NCBI RefSeq assembly: GCF_000720475.1
Contig: NZ_JOAP01000005.1
Span: 62,001 to 126,000 of the forward strand
DNA from: Streptomyces aureocirculatus
Lineage (GTDB): Bacteria; Actinomycetota; Actinomycetes; Streptomycetales; Streptomycetaceae
Direction: 5' to 3'
Length of the DNA stretch: 64,000 nucleotides
Translations under genes and position numbers: made by a program
Shown here: piece by piece, positions 51,604-60,520 of the stretch
Layout of the letters: each line of letters begins with the position of its first letter
Position numbering within the stretch: the first letter of the stretch is position 1
The notes under the pieces: model-generated
The model's input: the letters and a program-made list of their open reading frames with translations, nothing else
Databases searched by the model: none
What the model was told of the DNA's origin: nothing

Positions 51604-52065
51604 GTGCCCCAGATCCCAGAGAAGATCCACGAACTCACCGTCGGCCAGTTGGCCGCGCGCAGTGGTGCGGCGGTGTCCGCGCTGCACTTCTACGAGACCA
51701 AGGGACTCATCAGCAGTCGGCGTACCTCGGGCAATCAACGGCGCTACCACCGTGACACGCTGCGCCGCGTCGCCTTCATCCGTGCCGCCCAGCGGGTGGG
51801 GATTCCGCTCGCCACGATCCGGGACGCCCTCGCGGAGCTGCCCGAGGGGCGCACGCCCACGCGTACGGACTGGGCCCGCCTCTCCGAGACCTGGCGGACC
51901 GAGCTGGACGAGCGCATCACGCAGCTCGGACGGCTGCGCGACCACCTCACCGACTGTATCGGCTGCGGCTGCCTGTCCCTGGAGACCTGCGTCCTGTCCA
52001 ACCCCGACGACGTCTTCGGCGACCGCATCATCGGCTCCCGCCTCCTGGGCGAACGCCGCACCTGA
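51604..52065 (+). CDS. soxR: Redox-sensitive MerR-family regulator SoxR
   Basis: A 153-residue protein starting at GTG 51604. The MerR HTH is '[49 protein letters not shown]'. The 2Fe-2S cluster ligands are all present: Cys118, Cys121, Cys123 and Cys129 in '[18 protein letters not shown]'. In Streptomyces, SoxR senses redox-active metabolites and activates a small set of oxidoreductase and efflux genes rather than a superoxide regulon. It is divergent from the MaoC-like gene. Confidence 0.96.
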   Translation: MPQIPEKIHELTVGQLAARSGAAVSALHFYETKGLISSRRTSGNQRRYHRDTLRRVAFIRAAQRVGIPLATIRDALAELPEGRTPTRTDWARLSETWRTELDERITQLGRLRDHLTDCIGCGCLSLETCVLSNPDDVFGDRIIGSRLLGERRT

Positions 52066-52322
52066 CGCCGCCCGGGGGCGACGCACTCTCCTTGGCTGCC
52101 GCCGGCGTGGGGGGTGTGCCTCGTACGAGGGGTGCGGGTGGTACGCGCCGGCGGACGGCATGTCCTGGCGGGCGGCGTTCGCTCGCGCGGGCGGCACGCT
52201 TGTGTGCGGCACGTGCCTTGCGGGGATCTGCGCCTGCCGCGGGCTGCCCTGCGGGCCTGCGGCTCCTCCCGCCCACCCCGGCCGAAGCCGTCGCCCGGCC
52301 CCCGGCGACGGGGCGGGCCCCC

Positions 52323-53030
52323 TCAGAGCCCCAGCCTCAGCGCCGCCGTCACCAACTCCGCGTTGGAGCCCGCCCGGCGGCCGTCCGGTAGGTGGAGGGT
52401 GTCCTCCAGGCCGATGCGGCGGGACAGGTGCAGGCGGGTGGCCAGGGTGAGTACGGGCCAGGTGCTGCCCTCCTCGCCGTGCAGGAGTACGGGGCGGCCG
52501 TGGGCGGTGCCGATGGTGGTGAGGAGGTGGCGGGCCGTGGCCTCGGCTGTGGCCGGGTCGGGGTCGGTGACCTCCGCGAGGACCCGAAGGACCCGCGGCC
52601 CGAGCGGCGACGCGGCGAACCGCGCGGCGCCGTCCGTGCCGGACCAGATGCCCGCCTCCACGCCGACCCCGCGATCGAGGAGGGCCCGCGCGAGCTCCTC
52701 CGCGCCCGGCTCGTGCCAGTTCACGGACGCGTGGTCGGGCAGCACCGTCCACTCCCGCACCTGTGCGACACGCGCCGCCGGGTCGGGTTCGGCCCACGCG
52801 CCCGTCGTCACCCCCACGGTCACGCTGACGGCGGCACGCACCGCTTCGAGCGTCGCCGCGACCGCTCGGGGCGCCACGGTGTCTTCCCCACACGGGGTCT
52901 TGGGGTGTACATGGACATCGAGTGCGCCGACGGCGGCCGCCTCCGCGGCCGCCGTGGCGAGCGCTCCGGGGGACAGCGGCACGGCCGCGCCGTCGTCCGC
53001 GCCCCTGGCGCCGTTCAGACATACCTGCAT
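52323..53030 (-). CDS. BKACE (beta-keto acid cleavage) family protein
   Basis: A 235-residue protein, somewhat shorter than the usual 270-300 aa. ATG 53030 begins MQVCLNGARG. 'LATAAAEAAAVGALDVHVHPKTPCGEDTV' contains the H-x-H zinc motif, 'ASVNWHEPGAEELARALLDRGVGVEAGIWS' and 'HLSRRIGLEDTLHLPDGRRAGSNAELV' match the DUF849/BKACE barrel that condenses beta-keto acids with acetyl-CoA. The start lies at a TGACGTCA palindrome (53029-53036). The substrate is unknown. It is divergent from the hypothetical gene at 53059 with 28 bp between starts. Confidence 0.8.
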   Translation of the reverse strand: MQVCLNGARGADDGAAVPLSPGALATAAAEAAAVGALDVHVHPKTPCGEDTVAPRAVAATLEAVRAAVSVTVGVTTGAWAEPDPAARVAQVREWTVLPDHASVNWHEPGAEELARALLDRGVGVEAGIWSGTDGAARFAASPLGPRVLRVLAEVTDPDPATAEATARHLLTTIGTAHGRPVLLHGEEGSTWPVLTLATRLHLSRRIGLEDTLHLPDGRRAGSNAELVTAALRLGL

Positions 53031-53058
53031 GACGTCATCACAGCACGGGGGAGGCCAC

Positions 53059-53580
53059 ATGAGCATCGCGGTTTGTTCGTTGAAGTGGGAAGCGGCCCGC
53101 AGTGGACGCCAGAAGATCGTCTACGACAGTGACGGGTACCACCTGGTGCGCTTCCCCTACGTCCACGGCGAGGAGCAGTACGACCCCTGGCACATGCACG
53201 ACCCGGGCCGCGGCGGCACCACCACCCCGTCGAAGTTCCCCGACGCCCGCTCCGGTCTGATCTGGCCGAGCCACGACGGGTGGGGCACCCTGACGGCGCT
53301 GGTCTTCTGGGAGCCGGACAGCAGGCCGACGGAGTACCGCTCGCGGTTCGTGCGGGACCCGCTGAACCTGTCGACGGGGTACAACTCCACGGCGACCACC
53401 GACTCCGTACCGACTCGCGGAGGGCAGTACCGCGCGTACTCCTGGCAGATGTTCGTGCACCCCGGAACCCCGGTGGGCCTGAAGGTATCCGCACGCGGCC
53501 CGGGCGACGTGAAGATCGCCGCGCCGCTGATGCTCGCCGAGTTCAAGCTGGCCATCCAGACGGACGTCGTCAGACCCTGA
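53059..53580 (+). CDS. Hypothetical protein, predicted beta-rich
   Basis: A 173-residue protein; ATG 53059 has GGGGGAGG upstream, a strong start. 'DSDGYHLVRFPYVHGEEQYDPWHMHDPG', 'SGLIWPSHDGWGTLTALVFWEPDSRPTEYRSRFVRDPLNLSTGYNSTATTD' and 'GPGDVKIAAPLMLAEFKLAIQTDV' are rich in aromatic and beta-forming residues. There is no signal peptide or transmembrane helix. The family is not recognised. Confidence 0.75.
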   Translation: MSIAVCSLKWEAARSGRQKIVYDSDGYHLVRFPYVHGEEQYDPWHMHDPGRGGTTTPSKFPDARSGLIWPSHDGWGTLTALVFWEPDSRPTEYRSRFVRDPLNLSTGYNSTATTDSVPTRGGQYRAYSWQMFVHPGTPVGLKVSARGPGDVKIAAPLMLAEFKLAIQTDVVRP

Positions 53581-53658
53581 GGCACCCGCGGCCCCGGCTC
53601 ACCACGGCAACGGCGGCCTCACCACATGACCGGCGGCCTCACCACATGACCGGCGGGC

Positions 53659-54267
53659 TCACGCGGAGACCAGCGTGCGCGAGCGCCGCCTACGGGACTG
53701 CCGCACCGCCTCGGGGGTGAGGACGGGGGCGGGCACCACGATGCCGCAGCTCGTGCAGACCGGGCCCGACGAGGGTTCGTGGGCCAGGCCGTAACGCCAC
53801 TCCAGGTCAGGCTCGGCGCACACGGGGCAGACGCCGTCCGGGTCCCGTTCGAGGGCTGTGATGAGTTTGCGCAGTACGTCGGCGAGCGGCGCGGACGGAT
53901 GGACGCCGGGGTCGTCGCACCAGGCGACCCCGTGCCCGCCCCATGTGCAGCGGTGCCAGTCGTCGACGCTGCCGGGGCGGCGAAGCCCGTCGTGCTTCTC
54001 CTTGCGGCGGCGGCGCGCGAAGCCCTCCTCGTAGGCGAGCCAGACAGCGCGGGCCGCCTCCAGTTCGTCGAGCGCGGCCACGAGCCGCGCCGGTTCGGGC
54101 GACCGGTCCTCGGGACCGAACCCCGCGCGGGAGCACAGATGGTCCCAGGTCGCCCGGTGGCCATAAGGGGCGAATCTCTCCAGGCACTTGCGCAGTGAGT
54201 ACCGCCGCAGCGCCAGATCGCTGTAAGGATCACGCACCTGTCTCGCGAGACTCCGGAATCCGGCCAT
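53659..54267 (-). CDS. Hypothetical zinc-ribbon protein
   Basis: A 202-residue protein; ATG 54267 has GGAGGTGCAGGG upstream. 'VCPVCAEPDLEWRYGLAHEPSSGPVCTSCGIVV' near the C-terminus is a C-x2-C...C-x2-C zinc ribbon (about residues 146-175). The N-terminal half is Arg-rich and helical, 'RRYSLRKCLERFAPYGHRATWDHLC'. It may bind DNA or RNA. The family is not recognised. Confidence 0.75.
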   Translation of the reverse strand: MAGFRSLARQVRDPYSDLALRRYSLRKCLERFAPYGHRATWDHLCSRAGFGPEDRSPEPARLVAALDELEAARAVWLAYEEGFARRRRKEKHDGLRRPGSVDDWHRCTWGGHGVAWCDDPGVHPSAPLADVLRKLITALERDPDGVCPVCAEPDLEWRYGLAHEPSSGPVCTSCGIVVPAPVLTPEAVRQSRRRRSRTLVSA

Positions 54268-54651
54268 CGCCCTGCACCTCCGTCACCCGATCTCGGTCGT
54301 CGCCCGGGGCTCCGTGCCGGTGGATCCCGCGGACAACGAGTAGACGTATCGACTCGCGTTTTGGTGCCATCCGATTTTCGGTGGCTTCCTCGATCGCGTG
54401 CCCCGCAGGCCAACGGTGATGCATGAGAAGGCGCGACATGGCCGGGAACGGAGGTGCCGGACCGCAGGTCGTGGGGACAGGGAGCAGGCGCCGTGTGGCG
54501 GTTGTGAAAAGGCGACGGTTGTTCACCTTTCAGGTTCGTCAACTCGACAGTAACCTCCGCCCCGACGGCCTTCCGAAGCACTCATGGCCGGCCGGTGGCA
54601 CTCATGGCGGCCGGCACCCATGGTCATCCGCAGGACCGGAGGAGCGCACCC
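54268..54651. other. Intergenic region upstream of the penicillin-acylase-like gene
   Basis: No gene is seen in these 384 bp. It separates divergent genes and should contain both promoters. The part around 54500-54560 is less GC-rich (for example GTTGTGAAAAGG and TTCACCTTTCAGG). The ribosome-binding site GGAGGA lies at 54639-54644. Confidence 0.55.
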
Positions 54652-57489
54652 ATGCGACGACGCACCGCACGGCTCAGAACCCTCACCATGTCAGCGGCCC
54701 TGGCCCTCGGGGCCTCCCTCCTGCTCGCCCCGGGCCCCGGCGCCGCCGCGGCCGAGCCGCCGCCCGTCACCGACTACTGCGGCGACAACTGCGCGGACAT
54801 CCTGCCGCCCGGCGCGAACGGCAACGCCACCCTCGCCGAGATACTCAGCCACCGCGTCCTCGGCACCAAGCCCCCGCACGCCGACGACCAGTTGGGTCCC
54901 TACGACGCGCTCTCGTCCGGTTATCCCGGGCTCACCGACGAGAAGCTGACCGAGTTCTTCAACGACGCCTCCTTCGGCGTCGAACCCGGCCAGGTGGCCT
55001 CCGTCACCAAACCGCGCGACGACGTCACGATCACCCGCGACAAGAAGTACGGCATACCGCACATCCAGGGCACCACGCGGTACGGCACCGAGTTCGGCGC
55101 GGGCTTCGCCGCCGGACAGGACCGGCTGTGGCTCATCGACCTGTTCCGGCACATCGGCCGCGGTCAACTGACCCCGTTCGCGGGCGGCGCCCCCGCCAAC
55201 CAGGGACTTGAGCAGCAGTTCTGGCCGCAGGCCCCGTACACCGAACAGGACCTGGAGCGGCAGGTCGACTACATCAAGTCGGCGCAAGGAGAGCGCGGCA
55301 AGCAGGCCATGGAGGACGCGCAGGCCTACGTCGACGGGCTCAACGCCTACCGCGTGAAGTCCAAGAACGGCCGCTACTTCCCCGGCGAGTACGTCCTCAC
55401 CGGCAAGATCGACGCGATCACCAACGTCGGCGAGATCGAGCCCTTCAAGGTCACCGACATGATCGCGCTCGCCTCGGTGGTCGGCGGCCTGTTCGGCAAC
55501 GGCGGCGGGGGCGAGGTCGAGTCCGCGCTCTCCCTGCTCGCGGCGCAGCAGAAGTACGGCGTCGAGAAGGGCTCCGAGATCTGGGAGACCTTCCGCGCCC
55601 GCAACGACCCCGAAACCGTGCGGACCGTCCACGACGGCACCTCCTTCCCGTACGCGGGCAAGCCCGAGAAGGCCCGCGGCACCGCCCTGCCCGACCCGGG
55701 CTCGGTGGCGCGCGAACAGCTCGTGTACGACCGTCAGGGCGGTGCGCGGAGCCCGGACCGGGCGGCGAAGGACCCGGTGCGGGCGCCGGAGAGGCTGAAG
55801 CCGCTACAGGGCATGTTCGACGACGGCGTGCTGCCCGCCGACCTCTTCGGCGGCGCGGCGGGCGACCCCGCCCACCGCAAGGGCATGTCCAACGCCCTGA
55901 TGGTCTCCGGCGAGCACACCGCGAGCGGCAACCCGGTGGCCGTCTTCGGCCCGCAGACCGGCTACTTCGCGCCCCAGCTCCTCATGCAGCAGGAGCTGCA
56001 AGGGCCCGGCATCAGCGCGCGCGGCGTCTCCTTCGCCGGGGTCGGCATGTACGTCCAGCTCGGCCGCGGCCAGGACTACGCGTGGTCGGCGACGTCCGCG
56101 GGACAGGACATCACGGACACCTACGCCGTCGAGCTGTGCGCCCCCGGCGGCGGCGCCCCGGCCAAGGACGCCACCCACTACCTCTACCGGGGCACGTGCA
56201 CCCCGATGGAGAAGCTGGAGCGCGAGAACGCGTGGAAGCCGACGGTCGCCGACTCCACCCCCGCGGGCTCCTACCGCATGCAGGTCCTCCGCACGAAGTA
56301 CGGCATCGTCACGCACCGCGCGACCGTCGACGGCAAGCCCGTCGCGTACGTCTCGCTGCGCTCCACCTACCGCCACGAGGCCGACTCGATCATCGGCTTC
56401 CAGATGCTCAACGACCCCGGGTACGTCAAGGACGCCGCGTCGTTCAAGAAGGCCGCCGAGAACATCTCCTACGCCTTCAACTGGTTCTACGCCGACTCGC
56501 GTGACACCGCGTACTACAACAGCGGCGCCAACCCCAGGCGCGCCAAGGACATCGACCCGTCCTTCCCGGTGCACGCCCGACAGGACCACGAATGGCAGGA
56601 CTTCGACCCGAAGGACAACACCTCGGCGCAGACACCTCCCGCCGAGCACCCGCAGTCGGTCGACCAGGACTACTACATCTCCTGGAACAACAAGCAGGCC
56701 AAGGACTTCAGCGCGGCCAGCTTCGGCATGGGCGCCGTGCACCGCGGCGACCTGCTCGACGACCGGGTGCGCGAGCTCGTGAAGCAGGGCGGCGTGACCC
56801 GCGCCTCGCTCACCCGGGCCATGGCGGAGGCCGCCGTCACCGACCTGCGGGGCGAACAGGTGCTGCCCGAGCTACTGAAGGTGGTCCGCGGCAAACCGGT
56901 CCAGGACCCGCAACTCGCCAAGGCGGTCGAGCAGTTGGAGGCGTGGCGGAAGGCGGGGTCGCAGCGCAGGGAGACCGCGCCGGGCTCGCACGCCTACGCG
57001 CACCCCGACGCCGTGCGCATCATGGACGCCTGGTGGCCGCTGCTCGTCGATGCCATGTTCAAGCCGGGGCTCGGGGACGGCCTCTACGGCTCGCTCACCG
57101 CGCAACTCGGCGTGGACGAGGCGCCGTCCGCCGGGCACGGCCCGACCGGCGCGCACGCCGGTTCCGCCTTCCAGTACGGGTGGTGGGGCTACGCCGACAA
57201 GGACCTGCGGACCGTGCTCGGGCAGCCCGTCAAGGGCTGGACCAAGGACGCGTACTGCGGGGGCGGCGCACTCGACGCCTGCCGGGACGCACTCATCGGG
57301 ACCCTCGCCAAGGCCGCTGCCGAACCGGCGTCGAAGGTCTACCCCGGCGACGCGAGCTGCAAGGCCGGTGACCAGTGGTGCGCGGACGCCGTGATCCACC
57401 GGGCGCTCGGCGGCATCACGCACCGGGCCGTCCAGTGGCAGAACCGGCCGACCTACCAGCAGGTGGTGGAGTTCCCCCGGCACCGGTGA
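54652..57489 (+). CDS. Secreted penicillin acylase family amidase (Ntn hydrolase)
   Basis: A 945-residue pre-pro-enzyme; ATG 54652 follows GGAGGA. The signal peptide spans residues 1-34. The alpha part has 'DDVTITRDKKYGIPHIQGTTRYGTEFGAGFAAGQDRLWLIDLFRHIGRGQL'. The nucleophile is Ser413 in 'GMSNALMVSGEHTASGNPVAVFGPQTGYF', expected to become the N-terminus of the beta chain after self-cleavage. 'GVSFAGVGMYVQLGRGQDYAWSATSAGQDITDTY' follows. Family members cleave N-acyl homoserine lactones, penicillins or lipopeptide acyl chains; here the secreted location fits quorum quenching or antibiotic modification, which is inference. Confidence 0.93.
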   Translation: MRRRTARLRTLTMSAALALGASLLLAPGPGAAAAEPPPVTDYCGDNCADILPPGANGNATLAEILSHRVLGTKPPHADDQLGPYDALSSGYPGLTDEKLTEFFNDASFGVEPGQVASVTKPRDDVTITRDKKYGIPHIQGTTRYGTEFGAGFAAGQDRLWLIDLFRHIGRGQLTPFAGGAPANQGLEQQFWPQAPYTEQDLERQVDYIKSAQGERGKQAMEDAQAYVDGLNAYRVKSKNGRYFPGEYVLTGKIDAITNVGEIEPFKVTDMIALASVVGGLFGNGGGGEVESALSLLAAQQKYGVEKGSEIWETFRARNDPETVRTVHDGTSFPYAGKPEKARGTALPDPGSVAREQLVYDRQGGARSPDRAAKDPVRAPERLKPLQGMFDDGVLPADLFGGAAGDPAHRKGMSNALMVSGEHTASGNPVAVFGPQTGYFAPQLLMQQELQGPGISARGVSFAGVGMYVQLGRGQDYAWSATSAGQDITDTYAVELCAPGGGAPAKDATHYLYRGTCTPMEKLERENAWKPTVADSTPAGSYRMQVLRTKYGIVTHRATVDGKPVAYVSLRSTYRHEADSIIGFQMLNDPGYVKDAASFKKAAENISYAFNWFYADSRDTAYYNSGANPRRAKDIDPSFPVHARQDHEWQDFDPKDNTSAQTPPAEHPQSVDQDYYISWNNKQAKDFSAASFGMGAVHRGDLLDDRVRELVKQGGVTRASLTRAMAEAAVTDLRGEQVLPELLKVVRGKPVQDPQLAKAVEQLEAWRKAGSQRRETAPGSHAYAHPDAVRIMDAWWPLLVDAMFKPGLGDGLYGSLTAQLGVDEAPSAGHGPTGAHAGSAFQYGWWGYADKDLRTVLGQPVKGWTKDAYCGGGALDACRDALIGTLAKAAAEPASKVYPGDASCKAGDQWCADAVIHRALGGITHRAVQWQNRPTYQQVVEFPRHR

Positions 57490-57534
57490 ACGGACCGGTG
57501 CGCCGGAATCCGTGAACGGACCGGTGCGCCGGAA
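57486..57534 (+). repeat. 26-bp tandem repeat after the acylase stop
   Basis: A 23-bp core (GTGAACGGACCGGTGC plus GCCGGAA) occurs exactly at 57486-57508 and 57512-57534. A partial third copy, CCGGTGAGCGGA, follows. The first copy includes the acylase stop codon. Confidence 0.9.
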
Positions 57535-57544
57535 CCGGTGAGCG

Positions 57545-57581
57545 GACGGCCGCGTGGGCTCCCACCACCCGCGCGGCCGTC
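57545..57581. terminator. Bidirectional terminator between convergent genes
   Basis: GACGGCCGCG (57545-57554) pairs with CGCGGCCGTC (57572-57581). The 17-nt loop can itself form GTGGG/CCCAC. Confidence 0.7.
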
Positions 57582-57599
57582 AGTGGCTGTCAGCGGCTG

Positions 57600-58898
57600 T
57601 CACCGGCCGTCAGCGGCTAGGGCGATCCGGCCCGCGGCACACACGGTGCGTGCCAGTTCCTCGTGACAGATGTCGCTGTGCGCGCCGTTGGGCGCCCCGC
57701 CGCGCCGCACCACGGCCGCGGCGTCCACGCTCACGCAGCCGCGGGCCGGAAGGGCGGCGCCGAGCCCCACCCTGCGGGCGCCGTCGACGGCCTTGATCCC
57801 GTCGAAGCCGAGCGCGCCCCACCGCTCCCACAGACCGAGGAAACCGCAGGAGTCCCCGGCCAGCTTGGAGGCGAGCGGATAGAGCCGCCCGAGCGCGTCG
57901 TCATGACGCGAGTAGCAGCACACGAGCGGGCCGTCGATCCGTCTCGGCACCCTGTGCAGCGCGCCGCCGCGCGACCGGTCGTGCGGCAGCCTGCCGCTGA
58001 ACGCGTAGTGCGAGAAGGCGCCCTGGAGCAGCGTCACGGACTTCACGCAGCGCGCCCCGGCAGGCATCCCCTGCACCCCGTACGACACCAGGCGGGCCCC
58101 GAAGCTGTGCCCGACGAGGTGCACCCGGATGTCCGGCACGTCACCGGCGAGCAGACCGAGGGCGGGGCCGAGGCCAAGGCGGCCGATGGCACCGGCCCGT
58201 CGCTTCATCGCGTAGTACGTGGCCTGGCGAAGGAGTTCCTTCGCGCCCCGCCACAGCCGCCCAGGCGCCCCGCCGAGGAACTGCCGTCCCTCGCGGTCCT
58301 CCAGCATGGCGAGGAACACCTCGCAGACCTCGACGGCGTCGTCGGTGAGCATGGCGGGCTCGCCGCCGCCGATGTCGTGGCCGAACTCGTGCGCCGGGCT
58401 CGGCTCGCGCACCGCCACCAGGTCGCGCACGATCCGCACGAACTCGTCGAGGCGGGAGCGGACCGCGGAGCGCTCCTGGAGCAGCAGGCCGAGGCGGTCG
58501 ATGCGGGCCGCGTCCGCCGGGCCGGGGAACACCCTGGCGAGGAGGTGGAGGGTGGGCTCGTCGAGCGCGACGTCGTCCGGGTCGCGGACGGGAGCCGGGG
58601 TGGCCGCGCGGGGTGTCGCGGACGGCTCGAAGTCGGGGATCGGCTCGTCGGGGAAACGGCTCGCGGGCCACAGGACGCCCGCGTAGCCGAGGCGCACCCC
58701 GGAGCCCGCGAGCCGGGCGAACGGCGTGAAGAACCTGCGGTACAGGTTCCGGGCCGTCCGCAGGTCGTTGTTCCAGCCGTGCGCGAACACCAGCAGATCG
58801 GTGACGCGCTCCCGCTCCGCTCCCGAGAGGAGCCGGCCGCGCTGTGCGGCGTCGACGTCGCCGTCGGAGTCAAAGGTCAGTTCCCAGTAGGGCTTCAC
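57600..58898 (-). CDS. Alpha/beta-hydrolase-like protein with serine nucleophile elbow
   Basis: A 432-residue protein starting at GTG 58898. 'VTDLLVFAHGWNNDLRTARNLYRRFF' gives the H-G oxyanion segment and 'DIRVHLVGHSFGARLVSYGVQGMP' the GHSFGA nucleophile elbow (Ser about residue 261). 'LLQGAFSHYAF' and 'VCCYSRHDDALGRLYPLASKLAGD' (likely Asp and His region) follow. The central 150 residues are a helical insertion. No signal peptide. Serine-hydrolase activity of unknown substrate is predicted. Confidence 0.75.
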   Translation of the reverse strand: MKPYWELTFDSDGDVDAAQRGRLLSGAERERVTDLLVFAHGWNNDLRTARNLYRRFFTPFARLAGSGVRLGYAGVLWPASRFPDEPIPDFEPSATPRAATPAPVRDPDDVALDEPTLHLLARVFPGPADAARIDRLGLLLQERSAVRSRLDEFVRIVRDLVAVREPSPAHEFGHDIGGGEPAMLTDDAVEVCEVFLAMLEDREGRQFLGGAPGRLWRGAKELLRQATYYAMKRRAGAIGRLGLGPALGLLAGDVPDIRVHLVGHSFGARLVSYGVQGMPAGARCVKSVTLLQGAFSHYAFSGRLPHDRSRGGALHRVPRRIDGPLVCCYSRHDDALGRLYPLASKLAGDSCGFLGLWERWGALGFDGIKAVDGARRVGLGAALPARGCVSVDAAAVVRRGGAPNGAHSDICHEELARTVCAAGRIALAADGR

Positions 58899-58988
58899 GC
58901 CCGCATGGTCCTGCCGGGAGGCGGCGCTGACCAGACGCGCGGCGGAACACGCGGGAGACCCGGCACCCGACCCGCTGCGGGGCGGGCG

Positions 58989-60314
58989 CTACCGCACCCG
59001 GTGTGCCGCCGTGGTCTTGTGCAGATGGATGAGGATGTCGTGGGTGGCGCCGAGCCGGATGCCGTGCGGGCCGTCGGGGTAGGCGGTGCCGATGCTGCGG
59101 GTCGGGCGCTTCTTGCCCAGCCACTTCCGCGCGGCCGCGGGGGCGGTGCGCGTGTCCACGTAGTAGTTGTCGTGGGACACCTTGTCGAGGGTGTACTCGT
59201 TCATGCCGCGCGTGGCCGCGCCGACCGTGCGCGGCTTGTACACCTCGTCGTCGGTGTTCGTCGCCATGAAGGAGCCCCGGGCGAAGGTGAATCCGATGCT
59301 TCGGTACTTCGTGCCGAAGGTGTCGCGCAGGAAGGCGCCCTGCATCCGCGGATAGCGCGGGTCGTAGGACTCGTACCCGAGATGGGCGTTGTGCGCCGAC
59401 ACCAGGACCTTGTCGCCGGTCTGCCGGTGCCACCACGCGGTGTTCTCCGCCATGATCCGGTCGCGGTAGAGCATCGCGCCGCTCTGCCCCTGCGGGGTCG
59501 CGGTGTCGAAGGCGTAGATGTCCGCCGTCTGCAGGATGGACCGTGCGTGCTGGAGGGTCCAGGCGTACGTGGTGTCGTGCCCGTCCGGCCGCACCTTCTT
59601 GACCAGGTCGTACGCGGCCCGGGCGTTCTTCGCGAGGCGGGCGCGCTCGGCGAGGGGCAGGGCCATGTAGGCGTCGCCGTCGGACACCTTCCTGATCGGC
59701 CGGTACAGGGACGTGATCCGGCCGAGGAGCGCGGGCTCGTTGCGGCGTACATGGTCGGTCACCGCGTCGAACAGCTCGGCGCCGATGGCCGGGTGATTGA
59801 GGTCGTTGCCCATGAACCGCACCGGGTCGTCCGGGTGCCGTTCGTTGTACTGGCGCATCCAGGTGAGCAGCCGGATGTACTCCTCGGTGTACCAGGGGCC
59901 CTTCGCCAGTTCGCGGCGGGCCAGCTCCCGTACGTCGCCCTTGCCGCCGCGGACGTAGGCGTCGAAGCGCAGGCCGGTGGTCCAACTGGTCTCCAGGGCG
60001 AAGGTCCGAAATCCCTTCTCCTCGACGAGATGGCGGAAGAGGCGGTCCTTCATGCTGAAGAACTCGTGCGTGCCGTGCGTGGCCTCGCCGAGCCCCACGA
60101 CATCGGCGGCACCCACCATGCGGTCCAGCGGCCGCAGATCCTTCGTGGAGCCACCGGGCCCTGTGGTGCGCAGCGGGTGCGCGGCGCTCTCGATGGCCCG
60201 CACCGGATCGTCCGCGCGCGGAGCCGCCTGCGCCACCCCCGGCGCGGTGAGCGTGCCCGCTCCGATCGCCGTGACCAGTACCAAAGAGGCCCGCAGGGGG
60301 GCGGTCCTTGCCAT
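58989..60314 (-). CDS. Secreted erythromycin esterase family protein
   Basis: A 441-residue protein with signal peptide (residues 1-30, A-Q-A-A) and start ATG 60314 behind AGGAGG. Family motifs: 'VVGLGEATHGTHEFFSMKDRLFRHLVEEKGFRTFALE' with Glu77, His80, His83 and Glu84 of the active site, 'FMGNDLN', 'DRIMAENTAWWHRQTGDKVLVSAHNAHLGYE' and 'GSFMATNTDDE'. Characterised members hydrolyse the macrolide lactone ring or act as succinoglycan-biosynthesis-type (EreA-like) enzymes. The role here is unknown; hydrolysis of an extracellular macrolide is one possibility, as in related Streptomyces proteins. Confidence 0.9.
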   Translation of the reverse strand: MARTAPLRASLVLVTAIGAGTLTAPGVAQAAPRADDPVRAIESAAHPLRTTGPGGSTKDLRPLDRMVGAADVVGLGEATHGTHEFFSMKDRLFRHLVEEKGFRTFALETSWTTGLRFDAYVRGGKGDVRELARRELAKGPWYTEEYIRLLTWMRQYNERHPDDPVRFMGNDLNHPAIGAELFDAVTDHVRRNEPALLGRITSLYRPIRKVSDGDAYMALPLAERARLAKNARAAYDLVKKVRPDGHDTTYAWTLQHARSILQTADIYAFDTATPQGQSGAMLYRDRIMAENTAWWHRQTGDKVLVSAHNAHLGYESYDPRYPRMQGAFLRDTFGTKYRSIGFTFARGSFMATNTDDEVYKPRTVGAATRGMNEYTLDKVSHDNYYVDTRTAPAAARKWLGKKRPTRSIGTAYPDGPHGIRLGATHDILIHLHKTTAAHRVR

Positions 60315-60470
60315 GTGTGTCCTCCTGGGATCGTGTTTCCCTCGCGAAGATCACGATCCCGTGCGGCGGGCCGTCGCCGCCATCGTGGAGGCACCCCGAC
60401 GCGTGGTGGGGCCTGCTCCACCACGGAGGTGCGCCCGCCGGTGCGCAGCCCCCTTCCGCGACGACATACC

Positions 60471-60482
60471 GACTGGTTAGTC
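60471..60482. promoter_or_regulatory. Inverted repeat GACTGGTTAGTC upstream of the SDR operon
   Basis: GACT and AGTC arms flank GGTT, 38 bp before the SDR start. The operon encodes its own TetR regulator (63081), which is the likely ligand. Confidence 0.5.
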
Positions 60483-60520
60483 TGCTGTCGATACGTGATC
60501 GAGGCCGAAGGAGACCGCCC

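Noticed and set aside
52066..52322. A Cys-rich small frame downstream of soxR
   Set aside because: It has C-x2-C-like pairs but no ribosome-binding site or plausible start, and its continuation is Pro/Arg/Ser-rich antisense of the BKACE gene.
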